Below, one piece after another: positions 24,584 to 32,440 of a DNA stretch of 64,000 bases. The notes under the pieces were generated by a model, which saw nothing but the letters and a program-made list of their open reading frames with translations, had not been told where the DNA came from and did no database searches. How positions within the stretch are numbered: position 1 is the first letter of the stretch; each line of letters starts with the position of its first letter. The stretch spans positions 1 through 64,000 of the forward strand of contig NZ_BMML01000031.1 of NCBI RefSeq assembly GCF_014645815.1, written 5' to 3'. The position numbers and the translations under genes were made by a program. The stretch comes from Streptomyces fuscichromogenes. Lineage in GTDB: Bacteria; Actinomycetota; Actinomycetes; Streptomycetales; Streptomycetaceae.

Positions 24584-26011
24584 ATGCGCCGTTCGAAAAT
24601 CGTCTGTACTCTCGGCCCCGCGGTCGACACCCACGACATGCTCGTCGCCATGATCGAGGCCGGCATGAACGTGGCCCGGTTCAACTTCAGCCACGGCTCG
24701 CACGCCGAGCACCAGGGGCGGTACGACCGCGTCCGGGCCGCCGCCAAGGAGACCGGCCGCGCCATCGGTGTGCTCGCCGACCTCCAGGGCCCGAAGATCC
24801 GTCTGGAGACCTTCGCCGAGGGACCGGTGGAGCTGGAGCGCGGTGACGAGTTCGTCATCACGACCGAGGACGTCCCGGGCGACAAGACCATCTGCGGTAC
24901 GACCTACAAGGGCCTGCCGGGCGACGTCTCGCGCGGCGACCAGATCCTCATCAACGACGGCAACGTCGAGCTGAAGGTCCTGGACGTCGAGGGCGCGCGG
25001 GTCAGGACGATCGTCATCGAGGGCGGTGTCGTCTCCGACCACAAGGGCATCAACCTGCCCGGCGCGGCCGTCAACGTGCCCGCGCTGAGCGAGAAGGACA
25101 TCGAGGACCTGCGGTTCGCGCTGCGCATGGGCTGCGACCTGGTCGCCCTGTCCTTCGTCCGGGACGCCAAGGACGTCAACGACGTCCACCGGATCATGGA
25201 CGAGGAGGGCCGCCGGGTCCCCGTCATCGCCAAGGTGGAGAAGCCGCAGGCGGTGGAGAACATGGAGGACGTCGTGATGGCGTTCGACGGTGTGATGGTC
25301 GCCCGTGGTGACCTCGCCGTCGAGTACCCGCTCGAAAAGGTCCCCATGGTGCAGAAGCGCCTGATCGAGCTGTGCCGGCGCAACGCCAAGCCGGTGATCG
25401 TGGCGACCCAGATGATGGAGTCGATGATCACCAACTCCCGGCCGACCCGCGCCGAGGCCTCCGACGTGGCCAACGCGATCCTGGACGGCGCCGACGCGGT
25501 CATGCTCTCCGCCGAGTCCAGCGTGGGCGCGTACCCGGTGGAGACCGTCAAGACGATGTCGAAGATCGTCTCGGCGGCCGAGCAGGAGCTGCTCAGCAAG
25601 GGCCTGCAGCCGCTGGTCCCGGGCAAGAAGCCGCGCACGCAGGGCGGTTCGGTCGCGCGTGCCGCGTGCGAGATCGCCGACTTCCTCGGCGGCCGCGGCC
25701 TGGTGGCCTTCACCCAGTCCGGCGACACCGCCCGCCGGCTGTCCCGCTACCGCGCGCAGCAGCCGATCATCGCCTTCACCACCGACGAGAACACCCGCAA
25801 CCAGCTCACCCTCAGCTGGGGCGTGGAGTCGCACGTGGTGCCGTTCGTGAACACCACGGACGAGATGGTCGACATGGTCGACCAGGAGCTCGCCAAGATC
25901 AACCGCTTCAACCCGGGCGACACCGTCATCATCACGGCCGGTTCGCCCCCCGGTGTCTCCGGCACCACCAACATGCTCCGCGTCCACCACATCGGCGGCA
26001 TCAACAAGTGA
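24584..26011 (+). CDS. pyk: Pyruvate kinase
   Basis: 475 residues. It converts phosphoenolpyruvate and ADP to pyruvate and ATP. Motifs are RRSKIVCTLGPAVDTHDML, VARFNFSHGSH, LADLQGPKIR, VIAKVEKPQAVENM (catalytic Lys/Glu), MVARGDLAVEYPLEKVPMVQK and TQMMESMI. The C-terminal allosteric domain ends SPPGVSGTTNMLRVHHIGG. The ATG probably starts a leaderless mRNA. A strong terminator follows 20 bases after the stop. Confidence 0.97.
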   Translation: MRRSKIVCTLGPAVDTHDMLVAMIEAGMNVARFNFSHGSHAEHQGRYDRVRAAAKETGRAIGVLADLQGPKIRLETFAEGPVELERGDEFVITTEDVPGDKTICGTTYKGLPGDVSRGDQILINDGNVELKVLDVEGARVRTIVIEGGVVSDHKGINLPGAAVNVPALSEKDIEDLRFALRMGCDLVALSFVRDAKDVNDVHRIMDEEGRRVPVIAKVEKPQAVENMEDVVMAFDGVMVARGDLAVEYPLEKVPMVQKRLIELCRRNAKPVIVATQMMESMITNSRPTRAEASDVANAILDGADAVMLSAESSVGAYPVETVKTMSKIVSAAEQELLSKGLQPLVPGKKPRTQGGSVARAACEIADFLGGRGLVAFTQSGDTARRLSRYRAQQPIIAFTTDENTRNQLTLSWGVESHVVPFVNTTDEMVDMVDQELAKINRFNPGDTVIITAGSPPGVSGTTNMLRVHHIGGINK

Positions 26012-26031
26012 CGCTGCCGTAGGAGGACAGG

Positions 26032-26069
26032 ACTGTGCCCCGCCGGGTTCGCACTCGGCGGGGCACAGT
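26032..26069. terminator. 14-bp perfect hairpin terminator after pyk
   Basis: Arms ACTGTGCCCCGCCG (26032-26045) and CGGCGGGGCACAGT (26056-26069) have a 10-base loop and are followed by CTTCT. It lies between convergent genes and may serve both. Confidence 0.85.
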
Positions 26070-26104
26070 CTTCTCGCGGCTCCCGGACGGGTCTGTGGTG
26101 GCGG

Positions 26105-27475
26105 TCAGCCGGTTCCGTCGGTGGTGTAGAGGTGCATCCCGGGCACGTGCAGGGTGCCGCCGAACTGGGCCGCCTGGACGACCTTCACGTTGGTGAAGTA
26201 GATCAGCGGGATGTTCAGCGGCGGCGGGTTGTCCACGTCGAACGTGATCGGGATCAGGCCGAACAGGTTGCCGGAGATGGACTCCGTGTACATCGTCGTG
26301 GTGCCGCCGCGGATCGTGGACGTCGAACCGGACGCGGCCTGCACGTGGTAGGTCTTGCCGATGGTCTTGTCCTTGACCGTCTGGTGCAGGTCACCGATGT
26401 CGGTGCCACCGGAGATGACGTACTTCAGCACCTTCTTGGTCTTGCCGTCGGCCGTCTTCACCGTGACGATGCCCTGGTAGTCGGCGCTCTTCAGCGTCAG
26501 CGAGCTGGCGCTCAGGTACCAGGGGTCGTCCGCGACCGCGACCTTGTTGTCGACACCGCTCACATCGTCGGTGGCGGCCTCGCAGTCGTCGGCCGACGTG
26601 CTGGAGCTCGCGGAGGTGCTCGGCGACGCACTGGACGTGGCATCCGCGGCCGCCTTGGTGGCGTCGGCCGCCGCCTCGGTCGCCGTGTCGGTGGTGTCCT
26701 TCACGGTGTCCGTGACCTTCTTGACGGTCTTGGACACGGTGTCGGAGCCGCTGTCGTCGCTGGACGACGAGGACGAGTCCGACTTCTCCGAGGACGCCGA
26801 GGAGGAGTCCGCGGTCGCGGACGCCGACGGCGAGGGAGTCGCGCTCGCGGTGGAGTCCGACGAGGACGAACTCGTCGTGCTGCCGCCGCTGAGGATGCTG
26901 GTGATCGCGTCCCCGATGGAGTCCAGCAGACCGCCGCTGCCGCTGCTCGCGGAGGCCGACGGCGACGGGGTGGCCGTGCTGCCGGAGTCCGACGAACCGG
27001 ACCCGGACGAGTCCGAGGAACCCGAATCGTCCGAGGACGAGGACGACTTGGACGCGGACGGCTTCGGCGTGGCCGTGTCGTCGGAACCCGAGTCCGACGA
27101 GGACGAACTGCCGGACGACGTCGAGTCCTTCGCGTCGGACGAGGCCGTGGCCGACGGCGTGGCCGAGTCCTTGGCATCGTCGCTCGCCGAGGCGGAGGGC
27201 GAGGCCGAGTCCAGGGCCGCGACACAGTCCTTGTAGTCCTCGGCGAGGCTCTTCGACGACGAGGACGACGTGTTGTTGGTGTCGGCGATCGCCAGCGACG
27301 ACGTGAACCCGAAGCCCATGAGCACGGCCGTCGGCATCGCCACGGACGCTATGGCCTTGCCCGCGGGCATGTGGAACCTGGTGAACAGCGGCTTCTTGGG
27401 TGCCGCGTGGCGCGGCCCGGTTCTCACACGGGACTCGTCCACATCAGTCCCGTGGGTCACCTCGTCAGCCGGCAC
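26105..27475 (-). CDS. Ser-rich exported protein of unknown function
   Basis: 456 residues from GTG 27475 behind GGGAGG. An Arg/Lys-rich N-terminus leads into a signal-type hydrophobic segment, AIASVAMPTAVLMGFGFTSSLAIA (about 40-63). Residues 70-290 are a low-complexity linker of Ser, Ala, Asp and Thr with alternating SASPSASASDD-like units. The C-terminal 165 residues form a folded domain (DDPWYLSASSLTLKSADY, TYHVQAASGSTST, LIPITFDVDNPPPLNIPLIYFTNVKVVQA) that resembles the beta-rich DUF6230 product of the same operon, especially in its layered-lipid-protein-like NIPLIYFTNVKV region. It is the last gene of the three-gene operon, overlapping the DUF6114 gene by 11 bases. It is probably cell-wall or spore associated; this is inference. 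Confidence 0.75.
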   Translation of the reverse strand: MPADEVTHGTDVDESRVRTGPRHAAPKKPLFTRFHMPAGKAIASVAMPTAVLMGFGFTSSLAIADTNNTSSSSSKSLAEDYKDCVAALDSASPSASASDDAKDSATPSATASSDAKDSTSSGSSSSSDSGSDDTATPKPSASKSSSSSDDSGSSDSSGSGSSDSGSTATPSPSASASSGSGGLLDSIGDAITSILSGGSTTSSSSSDSTASATPSPSASATADSSSASSEKSDSSSSSSDDSGSDTVSKTVKKVTDTVKDTTDTATEAAADATKAAADATSSASPSTSASSSTSADDCEAATDDVSGVDNKVAVADDPWYLSASSLTLKSADYQGIVTVKTADGKTKKVLKYVISGGTDIGDLHQTVKDKTIGKTYHVQAASGSTSTIRGGTTTMYTESISGNLFGLIPITFDVDNPPPLNIPLIYFTNVKVVQAAQFGGTLHVPGMHLYTTDGTG

Positions 27476-28022
27476 TGTGCCTCCCGTTCGCCCCGTTCAC
27501 CGGGCTCGTTCCTGACAGGTCGTTCGACTCGTCCACGCCCTCACCCTCCGGGCCCGTGAAGTACGCGGCCTCTTCCGGCGCGTCGTCCCCGGCCGGCGGG
27601 ATCTCGCCCTCCGGCTGCGGCTTCGGGGGCGCGCCCGGGGACCAGGCCACGGCCATCGCACCGCCGATGAGGGCGAGCAGGAAGCCCATGACGAAGCCAC
27701 CGAAGTTGGACACGGGGAGGGACACCAGCGCCAGCAGGATCGCGGCGATTCCCGCGAACGTGCGGATGTGCTTCTGGTACCAGAGGCTGATGCCCAGGAC
27801 GACGAGCAGCACGCCGATGATCAGGGATCCGGCCCCCGCGGTGGTGGCCATGGCCACCGTGAGGTTGCCGATCTGGAGATGCGCGTACGGGAAGTACATG
27901 ATCGGGAAACCGGCGAGCAGGATGTACAGACCGGCCCAGAACGGCCGGGTGCCCCGCCAGGAGCGGAACTGCAGCCTCCGGCGGGTGAACTGGCCGGTTG
28001 CGGCAGGAGTCTCGGCGCTCAT
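27465..28022 (-). CDS. DUF6114 membrane protein
   Basis: 185 residues. After RRRLQFRSWRGTRPFWAGLYILLAGFPIMYFPYAH in pieces at the N-terminus, four membrane helices follow (TTAGAGSLIIGVLLVVLGISLWY, GIAAILLALVSLPVSNFGGFVMGFLLALIGGAMAVAW in parts). A short Pro/Glu-rich cytoplasmic tail ends the protein. The family occurs in actinomycetes next to DUF6230; its function is unknown. It lies between the DUF6230 gene (138 bases upstream) and the Ser-rich protein gene (overlapping). Confidence 0.8.
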   Translation of the reverse strand: MSAETPAATGQFTRRRLQFRSWRGTRPFWAGLYILLAGFPIMYFPYAHLQIGNLTVAMATTAGAGSLIIGVLLVVLGISLWYQKHIRTFAGIAAILLALVSLPVSNFGGFVMGFLLALIGGAMAVAWSPGAPPKPQPEGEIPPAGDDAPEEAAYFTGPEGEGVDESNDLSGTSPVNGANGRHSAG

Positions 28023-28160
28023 GGAAAACAGCTCCCTGGTGCGGCGTTGCTGTGGTGGTGATGCTGTGTGGCGCGGTGGTGGTTCCTTTTACCGCGGTTG
28101 AAGACCGTGGGACGGTGGAGGGCGGGGGTGCCTTCGGCTCCCCCGCCCGTCACAGAGTGC

Positions 28161-28808
28161 TCAGTAGCACTCCGCTCCCGACGTCGAGATCGACATGTGC
28201 AGACCGCTGAGCTTGAAGGTTCCGGCGGTGGTGGCCCACGCCGTCTGCTTCACGCCGGACAGCGAGGCGTGGTCCGCCTCCTGCGCGAACCCGTACGGGT
28301 TCGTCTGCTGCTTGTTGACCTCGTCGGACTTGACGCCCGGACCCTTGGTCGAGCTGCTGGCCGCGACACCAATGTTGATGTTGGTGAACGTCGCGTCGGC
28401 GCTCAGGTCGTCGAGGTCGATGTACAGCTTGCTGGCCTCGACCGGCTTGCTGCTGTCGGTGCCCGCGTGCAGGATCAGGCTGACGTTCCCGAAGATCGGA
28501 ACGTTCGGGGTGACCACGGACTGGCACAGGTTGGTGATGGTCGCGGTGTTGAACGCCGAGACCGCCACCGGGTGGATGGTGCTCTTACCCGCGAGGGTGT
28601 AACCCGAGTCCACGGCACCGTACTGAACGAAGCCGTCGCCCTCGAGCTGGTCGGCCGTGACCTTGAACTGCTGGCCCGACACGCTGAACGACGCGGCGAG
28701 AGCACCCTGCGCGAGGGCGACACCTATACACGCCGTGGCGGCAACGCTGGGCACCATGACCACAGCGAAGCGCTTCCATCTGGTCCCGCCACGCACCTGG
28801 GACTCCAT
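28161..28808 (-). CDS. DUF6230 exported protein
   Basis: 215 residues from ATG 28808 with AAGGAGGAAAT directly before it. An N-terminal signal-like segment (FAVVMVPSVAATACIGVALAQGALA) is followed by a beta-rich domain (FSVSGQQFKVTADQLEGDGF, ASKLYIDLDDLSADATFTN, TFKLSGLHMSISTSGAECY). The protein belongs to the conserved DUF6230/DUF6114 pair of actinomycetes. It is first in its operon. Its role is unknown; its surface location is inferred from the signal segment. Confidence 0.8.
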   Translation of the reverse strand: MESQVRGGTRWKRFAVVMVPSVAATACIGVALAQGALAASFSVSGQQFKVTADQLEGDGFVQYGAVDSGYTLAGKSTIHPVAVSAFNTATITNLCQSVVTPNVPIFGNVSLILHAGTDSSKPVEASKLYIDLDDLSADATFTNINIGVAASSSTKGPGVKSDEVNKQQTNPYGFAQEADHASLSGVKQTAWATTAGTFKLSGLHMSISTSGAECY

Positions 28809-29183
28809 ATTTCCTCCTTCTCGGACGTACATCTCCTGGCCCGGTATCGCCCCCAACGGCGGCTCGGCCGGGCAGGGATGGGAGAAGTGCTACGTCCTCG
28901 GAAGGGGAGCGCCCGCACTCGGAGGCACGAACCGCACCTCGATCACCGGCGATCACCCCCGAGCGACAACCACTGGTCGCGCCTGACACGCATCACGCAC
29001 AACCTTGCTGGACAGGCTTCGCCGCAAGAGCGAAGACCCCCCTGCCCAAGAGCCGGCGTCACTGCCGCCGACTCTGCTCGGTGGGGACCCACCTGAACCC
29101 TTGGCCCGACTGGTTGTCGGGGTACGGGAATGGACCGAGCGTCGCCGATCGTGGTGCATTCTCGCCGCCCGCACAAGGGGCTT

Positions 29184-29201
29184 CGTTACTGGGTAGTAAC
29201 G
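29184..29201. promoter_or_regulatory. 18-base operator-like inverted repeat
   Basis: CGTTACT-GGGT-AGTAACG is a perfect 7-base inverted repeat in AT-richer intergenic DNA. It resembles TetR- or GntR-type operators but lies about 375 bases from the nearest downstream gene, so its target is unclear. Confidence 0.35.
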
Positions 29202-29328
29202 GGCGGATAACCGCGGGACGACCCACCGGTCTCGGAGCGCGACTCTGGGTGGCATCCAGGGGATGGGCAAAGCAGTTGATCCGTGGACAGAATCAGACAG
29301 ATCAGCTGGCCTGATTTACTCCAAGTAA

Positions 29329-29370
29329 CAGCGGCCGCGATTACCAAGATTTGGTAAAGAGCGGCCGCTG
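29329..29370 (-). terminator. Compound palindromic hairpin downstream of the thioredoxin-TPR gene
   Basis: Outer arms CAGCGGCCGC (29329-29338) and GCGGCCGCTG (29361-29370) enclose inner arms TACCAA (29342-29347) and TTGGTA (29351-29356). On the minus strand TTACTT follows. It lies 85 bases after the stop of the thioredoxin-TPR gene and may terminate it. Confidence 0.5.
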
Positions 29371-29454
29371 TGGTCCCGCGTCGGCAAATCTTTCACTCGG
29401 GCATCACATGACGTGACGTTTAGCGACTGGTCAGAACCGTGTTCAGACCGTGAT

Positions 29455-30426
29455 TCAGAACAGCGCCCGCGCCAGCGCCCGGCGCGCGCCCACCACCCGG
29501 GGGTCGTCGGTGCCCACGACCTCGAAGAGCTCAAGAAGCCGCCGCCGTACGGCATCCCGGTCGTCCCCGGCGGTCCGCTGCACGGTCTCGATCAGCCGCC
29601 CGAAGGCGTCCTCGACATGCCCGCCCACGAGATCCAGGTCGGCGGCCGCGATCTGCGCCTCGGCATCGGCCGGCTTCTCGGCCGCGTCCTTGCGCACCGC
29701 CTGCGGGTCCATCCCCTGCACCCGCTGGAGCAACTCGGCCTGCGCGAGCCCCAGCTTGGCCTCGCTGTTGGCCGGGTCGTCGCTCAGCACGTTCCGGTAC
29801 GCCTGGACCGCACCGGCGAAGTCGCCCGCGTCCAGCGCCACGACGGCGGCTTCGAGGAGCGCGTCGTGCGGCCCCTCCGGCAGCGCGGGCTCCGGCTGGG
29901 CACCCGGGTCCGCGTCGGGGTCGACGACGAGGCCGGTCAGCCCGAACCGCTGCTCGGCGACCTGCACCAGCTGATCCAGCGTCTCCCTGATCTGCGCCTC
30001 ACCGGCCGCGCCCTGGAAGAGCGGCAGCGCCTGCCCGGCGACGACGGCGAACACCGCCGGGATCCCCTGGACCCCGAACTGCTGCATCAGCATCTGGTTG
30101 GCGTCGACGTCGATCTTCGCCAGCAGGAAGCGGCCGTCGTACTCGACCGCGAGGCGCTCCAGGACCGGGCTCAGCTGCTTGCAGGGCTGACACCACTCGG
30201 CCCAGAAGTCGATGACGACAGGGACTTCGGCGGATCGCTGGAGGACATCGCGTTCGAAGCCGGCTTCGTCGACGTCGATGACGAGGTCGGCCGGGGAGAC
30301 GGCGCCGGCCCCACCGTGCCGGGCCGCTTCGGCGCGGGCCTGCTCGGCTTTGGTCTTGGCCTCCTGGGCCGCCTTGACCGCGGCGAGGTCGACGACGCCG
30401 CTCATGGACATGTTCCGTGGCTGCAT
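29455..30426 (-). CDS. Thioredoxin-TPR protein (CnoX/YbbN-like co-chaperone)
   Basis: 323 residues. After a charged N-terminal extension, the thioredoxin domain spans about 48-155 with active-site-like WCQPCK and cis-Pro GIPAVFAV; the C-terminal half is TPR-like helices (ALLEAAVVALDAGDFAGAVQAYRNVLSDDPANSEAKLGLAQAEL in parts). In E. coli, CnoX holds unfolding proteins and protects them from oxidation, passing them to GroEL. Unlike E. coli CnoX, this protein keeps both CxxC cysteines, so reductase activity is possible. It is a single gene divergent from the tetR gene. Confidence 0.88.
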   Translation of the reverse strand: MQPRNMSMSGVVDLAAVKAAQEAKTKAEQARAEAARHGGAGAVSPADLVIDVDEAGFERDVLQRSAEVPVVIDFWAEWCQPCKQLSPVLERLAVEYDGRFLLAKIDVDANQMLMQQFGVQGIPAVFAVVAGQALPLFQGAAGEAQIRETLDQLVQVAEQRFGLTGLVVDPDADPGAQPEPALPEGPHDALLEAAVVALDAGDFAGAVQAYRNVLSDDPANSEAKLGLAQAELLQRVQGMDPQAVRKDAAEKPADAEAQIAAADLDLVGGHVEDAFGRLIETVQRTAGDDRDAVRRRLLELFEVVGTDDPRVVGARRALARALF

Positions 30427-30658
30427 GCGTCTATCCTCCCCCGTTCCCGCGCGTGTGTGAAAAGCGTTGTGAAAGCCGGGCCGAACGTCTGTTTCTCAGC
30501 GGCGCCGGGTCCCCACCCCACGCCATGGTCGTCGCCCGTGCGGTCACCCACGAGCTTTCGCTACGCCTCGTAGCGTAATACCATCCGGGACCCTCGCGAC
30601 ACCCCGTTCCGGTGATCTCCCTCACGGCATCACATGAACCGCCGGTTATGGTCGTGGG

Positions 30659-31288
30659 ATGCAGAGCCGCACCCCCGCCAGCCGTACCGGCCGCCCGCGC
30701 AACGCCGCCGCGGACACGGCGATCCTGGCGGCGACGCGGCAGGCACTGGTCGAACTGGGCTGGTCCAAGCTCACCCTGGGAGACGTGGCCACCCGGGCCG
30801 GGGTCGCGAAGACGACGCTCTACCGCCGCTGGGCGGGCAAGAACGAGCTCGTCGTCGACGCGGTGGCGGAACTCTTCGACGAACTGGAGCTCCCCGACCG
30901 CGGCAGCCTGGCGAACGACATCGAGGGCGTGGTGCTCCAGTTCGCGGCGATCCTGGACCGCCCGGAGGCCCGCAGCGGCCTGATGGCGGCGGTCGCCGAG
31001 TCGACCCGGGACGACGCGCTGCGGGAACGTATCCGCGCCTCCATCGTGGACCGCCAGAAGCGGCTGGTCCTGGAGGGCCGGGCCCGCGCCCAGTGCCGGG
31101 GCGAACTCCCCTCCGAGCCGGACCCGGAGGAGGCCGCCCGTACGGTGGACCTGATCTTCGACATGGTGGCGGGCGCGGTGGTCCACCGCACCCTGATGAG
31201 CGGCAAGCCGGCCGACGCGGAGTGGGTGCGGGACTTCACCCGCGTCCTGCTGCTGGGCCTGGCGGGCGGGACGCAGGACACCCCGTAG
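30659..31288 (+). CDS. TetR-family transcriptional regulator
   Basis: 209 residues. The N-terminal HTH is ILAATRQALVELGWSKLTLGDVATRAGVAKTTLYRRWAGKNELV in parts (about 22-65), followed by a helical ligand domain ending in a typical TetR C-terminal helix (AGAVVHRTLMSGKPADAEWVRDFTRVLLLGL). TATGGT at about 30647-30652 lies just before the ATG, suggesting a leaderless mRNA. AACCG-C-CGGTT (30637-30647) beside it could be its own operator. No ligand or target is evident. Confidence 0.9.
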   Translation: MQSRTPASRTGRPRNAAADTAILAATRQALVELGWSKLTLGDVATRAGVAKTTLYRRWAGKNELVVDAVAELFDELELPDRGSLANDIEGVVLQFAAILDRPEARSGLMAAVAESTRDDALRERIRASIVDRQKRLVLEGRARAQCRGELPSEPDPEEAARTVDLIFDMVAGAVVHRTLMSGKPADAEWVRDFTRVLLLGLAGGTQDTP

Positions 31289-31322
31289 GCGTCCCGCGCC
31301 CCGCCCGCCGGTCCGGCGGCGG

Positions 31323-32015
31323 TCAGCCGCCGAGCCGTGCCACCTGGGCGGCCACCACGGCATCGGGGATCGCCCCGTCCTCGGGGTGCAGCATGTTCAC
31401 CCCGTAGAACCCGGCGACGACGTCTCCCGACCGGACCACCCGGTAGTTCATGGTGAGCCGCTGCCCGCCCACGTCGGCGGTCACCCGGAAGGCGGCCTCC
31501 CCGGATCCGGGCGACTTGACGCGCCGGACCGAGTGGTAGGTGAGTCCCACGGTCGTGAAAGAGCCCCGGCACCTGTCCACGGCGGTGTCGACCGCGGCCA
31601 GCGCCCGGGCGGCACGGCCGTCGCCGTACGAGGACAGCCAGATGTTCCCGACGGTCGCGTCCTTCGGGTCGACCGGCTCGACCGTGCGGAACACCTCCGC
31701 GGCCGGCTGCACCGGCAGGTGACCGCCGATCAGTGCGCCGATGGGCGCGCACTCCTTGCGGTTCACGGCATACCCGCCCTCGGGCGGGATGTCCCGGGCG
31801 GCCGTCCTGGTCACCCGGTAACCCGCGACCGTGCCCACCAGGGCGGCCTTGTCGAGGGCGCCCTTGCCGAGGGCCGCCCCACCGGGCGCGGTGCGCGCCG
31901 ACCCGTTCGCCGGCTCCGTTCCTGCCCTGTCCCGGTCCGCGTCCGCACCGCAGGCGGCCGTGGCGACGAGGACGGCCCCGACGAGTACCGCCGTGATCCC
32001 CGCGGTGGTTCTCAT
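31323..32015 (-). CDS. Lipoprotein of unknown function
   Basis: 230 residues from ATG 32015, which overlaps the stop of the upstream gene (ATGA). A lipoprotein signal (RTTAGITAVLVGAVLVATAAC) has its lipobox Cys in ATAACGAD. The mature part (VGTVAGYRVTRTA, VEPVDPKDATVGNIWLSSYGDG, GLTYHSVRRVKSPG, MNYRVVRSGDVVAGFYGVN) resembles Streptomyces sensor-domain-like lipoproteins. It is third in the apparent toxin-immunity operon. It could be a second protective factor or simply a co-transcribed envelope protein. Confidence 0.75.
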   Translation of the reverse strand: MRTTAGITAVLVGAVLVATAACGADADRDRAGTEPANGSARTAPGGAALGKGALDKAALVGTVAGYRVTRTAARDIPPEGGYAVNRKECAPIGALIGGHLPVQPAAEVFRTVEPVDPKDATVGNIWLSSYGDGRAARALAAVDTAVDRCRGSFTTVGLTYHSVRRVKSPGSGEAAFRVTADVGGQRLTMNYRVVRSGDVVAGFYGVNMLHPEDGAIPDAVVAAQVARLGG

Positions 32016-32440
32016 GCCCCGTCGCCCCAGAAGTGGACTGCGCCGTCCTGCTGTTCCACGACGTGCCCGCGCAGGACGCGGTCGCGGTCGCGTGCCCACT
32101 CCAGGTAGGCGCGTTCGGCAGGGCCGGCTCCGGTGATCTCGATGCCACTCCGGTCGGCCAGCATGATCATCACCGGGAGCAGTCCGTCCAGCAGGGTCAT
32201 GAACTCGTGGTGACCGGTGGAACCGCGCCTCTTCAGGGCGGCTCCGACGAACACGGCGTACTGGCCGGTGTCCACCGTCACCCAGTCACCGGAGACGTCG
32301 TCGAGCCCGGTCGGCACCTTCAGGACCAGGGAGCCCAGGGCGTTGACACCGCCCATGAAGAGCTGGCCGACCGCCAGGGCCGGTTCCCAGACGTCCTCGT
32401 CGGTGTCGCTCAGGGTGAAGATGTAACTCAATTCGGCCAC
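32012..32440 (-). CDS. Probable immunity protein (DUF6086-like)
   Basis: 142 residues, no signal peptide. It begins MAELSYIFTLSDTDEDVWEPALAVGQLF and continues with an acidic, mixed fold. The start resembles DUF6086 proteins; that is recollection, not a search. Its coding region overlaps the 3' end of the large toxin gene by 13 bases, the standard position of a cognate immunity gene, and it is acidic as expected for a nuclease inhibitor. It would act in the cytoplasm, binding the C-terminal nuclease domain. Confidence 0.6.
   Translation of the reverse strand: MAELSYIFTLSDTDEDVWEPALAVGQLFMGGVNALGSLVLKVPTGLDDVSGDWVTVDTGQYAVFVGAALKRRGSTGHHEFMTLLDGLLPVMIMLADRSGIEITGAGPAERAYLEWARDRDRVLRGHVVEQQDGAVHFWGDGA

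Larger units (their letters stand above)
28809..29454. other. 646-base gene-free stretch
   Basis: No coding sequence was recognised here. The GC content is lower than in neighbouring genes around 29160-29400. It holds an operator-like palindrome (29184-29201) and a compound hairpin (29329-29370), listed separately. The part near 28809-28900 should carry the DUF6230 promoter, but no clear boxes were found. Confidence 0.6.

Noticed and set aside
29101..29314. Small plus-strand frames in the gene-free stretch
   Set aside because: They lack ribosome sites and third-position GC bias, and none resembles a known small protein.
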